Assembly (NCBI GenBank): GCA_035627675.1
Contig: DASPLH010000080.1
Span: 1 to 9,068 of the forward strand
Direction: 5' to 3'
DNA length: 9,068 bases
Source: DASPLH01 sp035627675
GTDB lineage: Bacteria > Acidobacteriota > Terriglobia > Terriglobales > Acidobacteriaceae
Each line of letters begins with the position of its first letter. The first letter of the stretch is position 1. Below, in pieces: positions 5,313-9,068 of the stretch. Under the pieces are notes generated by a model. The model saw only the letters and a list, made by a program, of their open reading frames with translations. It had not been told where the DNA came from and searched no databases. Both the position numbers and the translations under genes were made by a program.

Positions 5313-6071
5313 TTACAGGCCGTAGTAGCGATAGCGGCGCGGCCTGGCAGGGAAGAGCTTTACCAGCAGCGCTCCTGCCACGAAGCCGCCGACGTGCGCC
5401 CAGAAGGCAATCCCTCCTCCCGCCCGGGTGCTCTGCGTCGCGACGATGGCCGTCGCGGCTCCGCTCAGGAACTGGACGACAAACCAGTAGCCCAGCACGA
5501 TCCACGCCGGGAGCCACACGAAGAAGACGAAGAAGAAGGGCAGCAGGGTCAGCACGCGCGCCGAAGGGTAGAGCAGGAAATAGGCGCCCATGACACCCGC
5601 GATGGCTCCGCTGGCCCCGACGCTGGGGACGAGGGAGCCGAGATTGAACGCCGTGTGCAGCAACGCGGCGGCGATGCCGCTCGCCAGGTACATGACGAGG
5701 TAAAGGAAATGCCCGAGATGATCCTCGACATTGTCGCCGAAAATCCAAAGGGCCCACATGTTCGCGATCAGGTGCAGCCACGAGCCATGCAGGAACATGG
5801 ACGTAAAGACCGGAAGCACGGCCTCCACGGGCGGCACGAAACGGGTTCCAAGCTGGTGTACGAGATCCTGCGGGACGTAACCGCCATTGAGCAGCGCTAT
5901 CGGAATCCGAACGGGTACGACTCCGAACTGGAAAATGAACCGCTCGAGCGCGCGCTGTCCGCTGCCTTGAAGTATCACTTCAAAGAGGAACACGATGATA
6001 TTCGCCGCCAACAGAAAGTACGTCATGTACGGCGTGGTGAGGCGCGGCGCGTCGTCTTTCAGCGGAATCAT
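5313..6071 (-). CDS. Rhomboid family intramembrane serine protease
   Basis: Polytopic inner-membrane protease that cuts transmembrane substrates using a Ser-His dyad. The 252-residue product from ATG 6071 begins MIPLKDDAP, a typical rhomboid N-terminus, followed by helix 1 (about 15-34). The HGSWLHLIANMW segment supplies His100 and Asn104 of the oxyanion region. Catalytic Ser154 is in GASGAIAG, and His226 in WAHVGGFVAGALL completes the dyad. At least six hydrophobic helices are visible, and the C-terminal tail is basic (RPRRYRYYG). Two further in-frame ATGs at 6104 and 6107 would add about 11-12 residues, but a -10-like TATGAT spans them, favouring 6071. The longer open frame to 6332 is antisense to truB. 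The gene is divergent from truB and convergent with the dehydrogenase. Substrate unknown. Confidence 0.93.
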   Translation of the reverse strand: MIPLKDDAPRLTTPYMTYFLLAANIIVFLFEVILQGSGQRALERFIFQFGVVPVRIPIALLNGGYVPQDLVHQLGTRFVPPVEAVLPVFTSMFLHGSWLHLIANMWALWIFGDNVEDHLGHFLYLVMYLASGIAAALLHTAFNLGSLVPSVGASGAIAGVMGAYFLLYPSARVLTLLPFFFVFFVWLPAWIVLGYWFVVQFLSGAATAIVATQSTRAGGGIAFWAHVGGFVAGALLVKLFPARPRRYRYYGL

Positions 6072-6102
6072 CGTGCGTCCGTAAGCGGGAAGTCCGACGG
6101 TC

Positions 6103-6108
6103 ATCATA
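6103..6108 (-). promoter_or_regulatory. -10-like box for the rhomboid gene
   Basis: On the minus strand TATGAT lies 31 bases before the ATG at 6071, predicting a start near 6096 and a leader of about 25 nt. No clear -35 hexamer is seen at 17-18 base spacing. Confidence 0.35.
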
Positions 6109-6149
6109 CGCGAAACCGGGCTGCGGATGAGAGGACCCGCGCGGCAGTT

Positions 6150-6155
6150 TAGGAT
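6150..6155 (+). promoter_or_regulatory. -10-like box placing truB start at +1 (leaderless)
   Basis: TAGGAT ends 7 bases before the truB ATG at 6163, the spacing at which transcription would begin on the start codon. There is no Shine-Dalgarno in the bases before the ATG (gctacg). No convincing -35 is seen. Confidence 0.35.
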
Positions 6156-6162
6156 AGCTACG

Positions 6163-7068
6163 ATGGAAGTGAACGGGCTCCTCGTAATCGACAAACCTGC
6201 CGGGATGACTTCGCACGACGTGGTCGCGCGCATCCGGCGCACCCTCGGTGAACGCTCGGTAGGACACCTGGGCACGCTCGACCCGATGGCAACCGGCGTG
6301 CTGCCGCTGGTGCTCGGACGCATGACGCGCATCGCGCAGTTCTACGGAGACTCCGTGAAGGAGTACGAAGGCGAGATTCGCTTCGGCTATGCGACGACGA
6401 CCTATGACGCCGAGGGCGAGCGGATCGACGAGTCCGGCCTGCGTCCCGCGTCCGAACTGACCGACGCCGAAGTGGCCGCGGCTGCGGCGAAGTTCGCCGG
6501 AGAACTCCAGCAGGTCCCACCACCATTTTCCGCCAAGAAAATCGGCGGCGTGCCCGCATACAAGCTGGCGCGCAAGGACAAGCCAGTCGAACTCAATCCG
6601 GTCACGGTACGGGTGGAACGCTTCGAGATCGCGGGAATACGAGGAGACAGCGCTCGCTTCCACGCGTCGGTGTCGGCCGGAACCTACATCCGGTCGCTGG
6701 CTCACGACCTCGGGAAGGCGCTCGGCACGGGAGCCCACCTGGCCTCGCTGCGCCGCACCCGATCCGGCGAGTTCACGCTGGAGGACGCTCGGACGATGGA
6801 ACAGGTGGAGGGCTCGGCGGCCGAACCGTCCGCCTTGATGGTGCATCCCCGGAGAGTGTTGTCCACGATGCCGGGAGTGACCGCCACACCGGAGGCGATC
6901 CAGTACATCCGCAACGGGCGGGCGGTGAACCTGCCGGAGATGTCGAAGGCGAAGTTTGTCAAGGTTTACATGAGCCAGAGGGAACTGCTCGCCATCTGCC
7001 AGAGGATAGCGGGGACGCTGTTCCAACCTAAAGTAGTGCTTTACGGGAGTAACGAGCCCGCTCCCTGA
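6163..7068 (+). CDS. truB: tRNA pseudouridine(55) synthase TruB
   Basis: Isomerises U55 in the T-loop of nearly all tRNAs to pseudouridine; cytosolic, acts without cofactor. The 301-residue product starts MEVNGLLVIDKPAGMTSHDV, the standard TruB N-terminus. It carries the catalytic motif GHLGTLDPMATGVLPL with Asp40, followed by KEYEGEIRFGYATTTYDAEG, the QVPPPFSAKKIGG loop, and GTYIRSLAHDLG. A C-terminal PUA-like RNA-binding domain occupies about 225-301. ATG 6163 fits the family start exactly; a frame opening upstream at 6127 adds unrelated residues. In many bacteria truB sits behind rbfA/infB; here it stands alone, 91 bases from the divergent rhomboid gene. It is the last high-GC core-type gene before the lower-GC accessory stretch. 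Confidence 0.97.
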   Translation: MEVNGLLVIDKPAGMTSHDVVARIRRTLGERSVGHLGTLDPMATGVLPLVLGRMTRIAQFYGDSVKEYEGEIRFGYATTTYDAEGERIDESGLRPASELTDAEVAAAAAKFAGELQQVPPPFSAKKIGGVPAYKLARKDKPVELNPVTVRVERFEIAGIRGDSARFHASVSAGTYIRSLAHDLGKALGTGAHLASLRRTRSGEFTLEDARTMEQVEGSAAEPSALMVHPRRVLSTMPGVTATPEAIQYIRNGRAVNLPEMSKAKFVKVYMSQRELLAICQRIAGTLFQPKVVLYGSNEPAP

Positions 7069-7252
7069 CCGCGCGGAACATCACTCGACCCGTGCCCTGT
7101 GACCCCGAAGATGCACGGGGGCGGGCGTAGAGGGACCGGTGGTATTGACCTAAGGCAGCCATTAAAGAAGCGTTGCTCCGATTTTGATGTTGCGTGCCAT
7201 CAACCATCTGATTTTTCGCGCTCTTACTCATCCCCGAAAGCAACAAAATGAA

Positions 7253-8398
7253 TCAGGAAAGCTCATGCACTATGGCTTGAAGTTCCTGTTCCGCTCGCCT
7301 GAGTCTCTCATCGGGCAACTTGGAAGCCGATGCTATGCTCCTCAGTCGTCTGTCGAGGCTTGGATGGGTCGAGAAGAACTCTTCCAGAAGACCAGACGAC
7401 GTAGGTGCCCCGGTATGGCGATAAAGGCTCAACAGGGCGTCAATAGCAACCTCCGCCTGGCCAACAGCCTCAACACCCTCACGGTCTGCTCCGTACTCGA
7501 ACCGGCGCGAGACGAAATAGAACGTGAGGAGCGGCAAAAGCACTGCTAGCCAAAGGAGGCACATTCTCGTCACTGGCGAATCGGAGTTCGAAACCCACGC
7601 CGCGGGAATCAGCAGGCCAACGGAAACAACGACGACAGCGAGCTTTTTCAATCCGTGCTTGTTTGATAGGTGTGACAGTTCATGTCCGATGACAAAATCG
7701 AGTTGTGAGCCACGAAGCCAGTGGCCGTAGTCATCCGTTACGGCGATACCGCGCCAGCCTCCAAACGCATTGGTAATTCGGCCCCTGCCGAACGGAACCA
7801 CCGAAACGCGATCCAAACGTACGCCTACCTGCTTCGAGAGGGTCATTGCGCGTTTGTAAAGCTCACCCGACTTCACCTGCCGAGGGTTGATACCTTCTGC
7901 GGTTCTCAGCTTTACTGTCCCGATGAACGCCGTTACTCCAGCGCAGAAAATCAGCGCCACTCCGTAGAGGTGCTTGTGAACGAGTGCGTCGATCCCAATT
8001 GCAGTCGCGCAGAGAGGCAGCGCGAAGGAGACCGTGTTCCAGATTGCCAAACGACACAAATCCGCCGCCGTCCAGCGCCTTCCAACAAGCATTCCATCAG
8101 TGCGATAAGTAAGGAACTGAGCAATGGCCATCGCTGCACAGACGGGCAATGCGGAGGAAACTTGCAATGTGGAGTCTGGAGGTTCGACCCAATGGACGGT
8201 CAACCACGTCAGCCAAGCTGGAATGAAGATTACAACTAGTATCTTCATCCTGCGTTTCCATTCGAACCAGCGTAAGATCTGCAAATTTGGGGTGTATGCT
8301 CGGGCGATTCGCCCAAATAGGATCGGCCAGACGATAGGCAGCAGCAACAGTAGCCATTCGACCGGGGTAGAAGTCAAAGTTGAGGCCAATCTATTCAC
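7253..8398 (-). CDS. Membrane-bound M48 family (HtpX/Ste24-like) metallopeptidase
   Basis: Zinc metallopeptidase in the cytoplasmic membrane. The 381-residue product has hydrophobic N-terminal helices (about 14-30, 53-70, 83-97, 117-136, 145-162). A soluble segment with the M48 substrate-cleft motif RITNAFGGWRGIAVTD (207-222) follows. The zinc/catalytic motif HELSH is at 239-243, there are two more helices (about 253-269, 279-296), and the third zinc ligand Glu301 is in RRFEYGADREG. The family's STHPSLDRRLRSI region closes the domain. All catalytic residues are present, so it is probably active. The GTG at 8398 gives a sensible N-terminus but has no clear ribosome site. It lies 57 bases downstream of the XRE gene on the same strand, so the two are probably co-transcribed. 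Housekeeping HtpX is shorter and starts differently. Substrate unknown; cleavage of the paired regulator or of a membrane protein is inference. Confidence 0.92.
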   Translation of the reverse strand: MNRLASTLTSTPVEWLLLLLPIVWPILFGRIARAYTPNLQILRWFEWKRRMKILVVIFIPAWLTWLTVHWVEPPDSTLQVSSALPVCAAMAIAQFLTYRTDGMLVGRRWTAADLCRLAIWNTVSFALPLCATAIGIDALVHKHLYGVALIFCAGVTAFIGTVKLRTAEGINPRQVKSGELYKRAMTLSKQVGVRLDRVSVVPFGRGRITNAFGGWRGIAVTDDYGHWLRGSQLDFVIGHELSHLSNKHGLKKLAVVVVSVGLLIPAAWVSNSDSPVTRMCLLWLAVLLPLLTFYFVSRRFEYGADREGVEAVGQAEVAIDALLSLYRHTGAPTSSGLLEEFFSTHPSLDRRLRSIASASKLPDERLRRAEQELQAIVHELS

Positions 8399-8455
8399 GT
8401 CTATGAGGCGAGAATACTGCGTTAGCTCGATGAGGGCACCAGAAATCGGGGCAGG

Positions 8456-8728
8456 TCAATGCCGATTTACATCTCGCGCAGCAACTGCGAAAGGGTGACG
8501 CCGAAACCCGTCTGCAATCGTTTTTAACACTCTCAGGCTTGGGTCCTTCTTGCCGTTCTCGATCTCCGATAGATACCTGCGATCAACGCCAAGCATCTCA
8601 GCCATCTCGACTTGCGTCCAGCCGCGGTCGCGCCGCAGGCTGCGAACGCGATTGCCGAGTTGAACACGAATGTCAGCAGTTCCCGCTCGACTTCTACAAG
8701 GAGATATTCCGGCTGAAAAAGTGGGCAT
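8456..8728 (-). CDS. XRE-family helix-turn-helix transcriptional regulator, chimeric N-terminus
   Basis: Small DNA-binding protein of the Cro/C1 (XRE) type, 90 residues. The HTH domain covers about residues 22-78: LGNRVRSLRRDRGWTQVEMA, recognition helix around VDRRYLSEIENGKKDPS, then LRVLKTIADGF. There is no effector or oligomerisation domain beyond it. The domain-like sequence starts at about residue 20 (IRVQLG), where the only codons are ATT or GTT, so translation must begin upstream. The only usable start in frame is ATG 8728. The resulting first 18-19 residues (MPTFSAGISPCRSRAG...) are antisense to the P63C remnant and do not look like natural XRE sequence. The original start seems to have been lost at the junction near 8672 and replaced. 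It is probably the first gene of an operon with the M48 peptidase and may autoregulate it. Confidence 0.88.
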   Translation of the reverse strand: MPTFSAGISPCRSRAGTADIRVQLGNRVRSLRRDRGWTQVEMAEMLGVDRRYLSEIENGKKDPSLRVLKTIADGFRRHPFAVAARDVNRH

Positions 8729-9042
8729 GGAACGATGGAAAGATGCCTGGAGTGGTGGGGAAGTACACCAACGACCTTGTGTACTCTCGTCTTGCGCCTG
8801 GCGTCCTTGAGGAACTCCAGCGCATCAATCCACCGTCGGAGAAAGGCTACCGCAAGTACCGCCACCACCAATATCTGACCCGCGATGTGGGGCACCCCGC
8901 ACTAAGTCGGCACCTGTACGAACTGCTCGGCATGATGCGAGCTTCGGAATCGTGGGATAGGTTCTACCGGACTGCGGACCGTGTTTTCCCTCGAATCAAC
9001 ACGACGTTAGCGTTACCATTCGACGACGAGTTGCACACTTAG
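8674..9042 (+). pseudogene. P63C-domain protein gene, 5'-truncated remnant
   Basis: The last about 122 codons of a gene encoding a P63C-domain protein, a family of unknown function found in phage and mobile-element contexts as well as chromosomes. Recognisable parts are QFPLDFYKEIFRLKKW (from 8677), PGVVGKYTNDLVYSRLAPGV, HHQYLTRDVGHPALSRHL, MMRASESWDRFYR and the terminal LPFDDE just before the TAG at 9040-9042. Family members are usually much longer, with an N-terminal half that is missing here. Upstream of about 8674 the open frame continues to 8539 but is antisense to the XRE HTH domain and has no P63C character. No start codon with a ribosome site is seen near the break; the first internal ATG is at 8743. 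This is best read as a gene cut by insertion or recombination. Confidence 0.78.
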
Positions 9043-9049
9043 AAAGGTA

Positions 9050-9068
9050 ATGACCTTGAGACTCATTG
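9050..9068 (+). CDS. Possible start of a gene running off the right edge
   Basis: After the P63C remnant stop, GAAAGG (9042-9047) is a Shine-Dalgarno-like stretch followed by ATG at 9050 or, with better spacing, TTG at 9056 in the same frame (M-T-L-R-L-I). Only six codons are visible, so this is no more than a hint that an overlapping or closely spaced gene once followed the P63C gene in an operon. Confidence 0.2.

Larger units (their letters stand above)
7069..9068. other. Lower-GC accessory segment, probably horizontally acquired
   Basis: From the truB stop rightwards the composition changes by eye. Hand counts of single 60-base rows give 47% (7621-7680) and 55% (8281-8340) GC against 62% (4561-4620) and 70% (6661-6720) to the left. 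The content also changes to an XRE regulator, an M48 peptidase and a broken P63C gene. The first part, 7069-7252, holds no gene I can support; it contains only a 7-bp hairpin (CCCGTGC 7089-7095 with GCACGGG 7113-7119) with no T-run. No tRNA, integrase, terminal inverted repeats or direct repeats were found at either end, so the borders and mechanism are not established. Confidence 0.45.

Noticed and set aside
4996..5781. Minus-strand frame across the dehydrogenase and rhomboid 3' ends
   Set aside because: Its two parts are the antisense of the dehydrogenase and an off-frame reading of the rhomboid; no recognisable domain.
5178..6152. Plus-strand frame of 324 codons opposite the rhomboid gene
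   Set aside because: Highly charged, low-complexity shadow of the rhomboid coding sequence, which has complete catalytic motifs on the minus strand.
7089..7119. Hairpin CCCGTGC/GCACGGG after truB
   Set aside because: A 7-bp stem with a 17-base loop and no following T-run; insufficient for a terminator call.
7028..7246. Minus-strand frame of 72 codons after the M48 stop
   Set aside because: Overlaps the truB 3' end, has no Shine-Dalgarno or domain, and its composition looks random.
7721..8498. Plus-strand frames opposite the M48 peptidase
   Set aside because: Shadows of the peptidase, which has HELSH and all family motifs on the minus strand.
8539..8673. Reading the P63C frame upstream to the ATG at 8539 as an intact 167-residue gene
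   Set aside because: The first about 45 codons are antisense to the XRE HTH domain and show no P63C similarity; the gene is better described as truncated.

Overview
The window looks like chromosomal DNA from a GC-rich (low to mid 60s % by eye), Gram-negative-type bacterium. Gene style and neighbourhood (Bax-inhibitor homologue, lipoprotein thioredoxin, eukaryote-type pterin enzymes, a strong sigma-54 promoter, several starts without a Shine-Dalgarno) suggest Acidobacteriota, but no marker gene proves it. Almost everything to 7068 is compact core-type coding sequence. From about 7070 to the right end the GC content drops and the content becomes accessory.

Layout: (1) 1-703, a Bax inhibitor-1 family membrane protein cut by the left edge. 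(2) 704-936, non-coding, with a near-consensus sigma-54 promoter (809-825) followed about 30 nt after the predicted start by a 17-bp perfect hairpin and TTT; this looks like a transcription unit for an RNA of roughly 70 nt. (3) 937-1718, minus strand: a TlpA-type thioredoxin lipoprotein followed by a 75-residue protein with an HMA-like fold pattern but no CxxC. (4) 1749-4425, plus strand: a membrane-anchored family 2 glycosyltransferase, two abutting 6-pyruvoyl-tetrahydropterin synthase paralogues, and GTP cyclohydrolase I. A UUCG-loop hairpin then closes the unit, followed by a short-chain dehydrogenase (4496-5254) that probably has its own promoter. (5) 5313-6071 minus, a rhomboid intramembrane protease, divergent from truB (6163-7068, tRNA pseudouridine-55 synthase). 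(6) 7253-8728 minus, an XRE-type regulator upstream of a multi-spanning M48 metallopeptidase. (7) 8674-9042 plus, a 5'-truncated P63C-domain gene whose remnant overlaps, in antisense, the first codons of the XRE gene.

How the genes work together: GTP cyclohydrolase I makes dihydroneopterin triphosphate, the two PTPS paralogues (both with the Cys-x5-His-Gly-His signature of biopterin-type enzymes, not the Cys-x3 of QueD) can act on it, and an NADPH-type short-chain reductase of the kind that finishes tetrahydrobiopterin lies next door. This makes a reduced biopterin-like cofactor pathway the best reading. The XRE/M48 pair resembles regulator-protease modules of mobile DNA and appears to have been placed into a P63C gene. 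The most interesting points are the sigma-54 short-RNA unit, the doubled PTPS, and the chimeric XRE start at the P63C junction.
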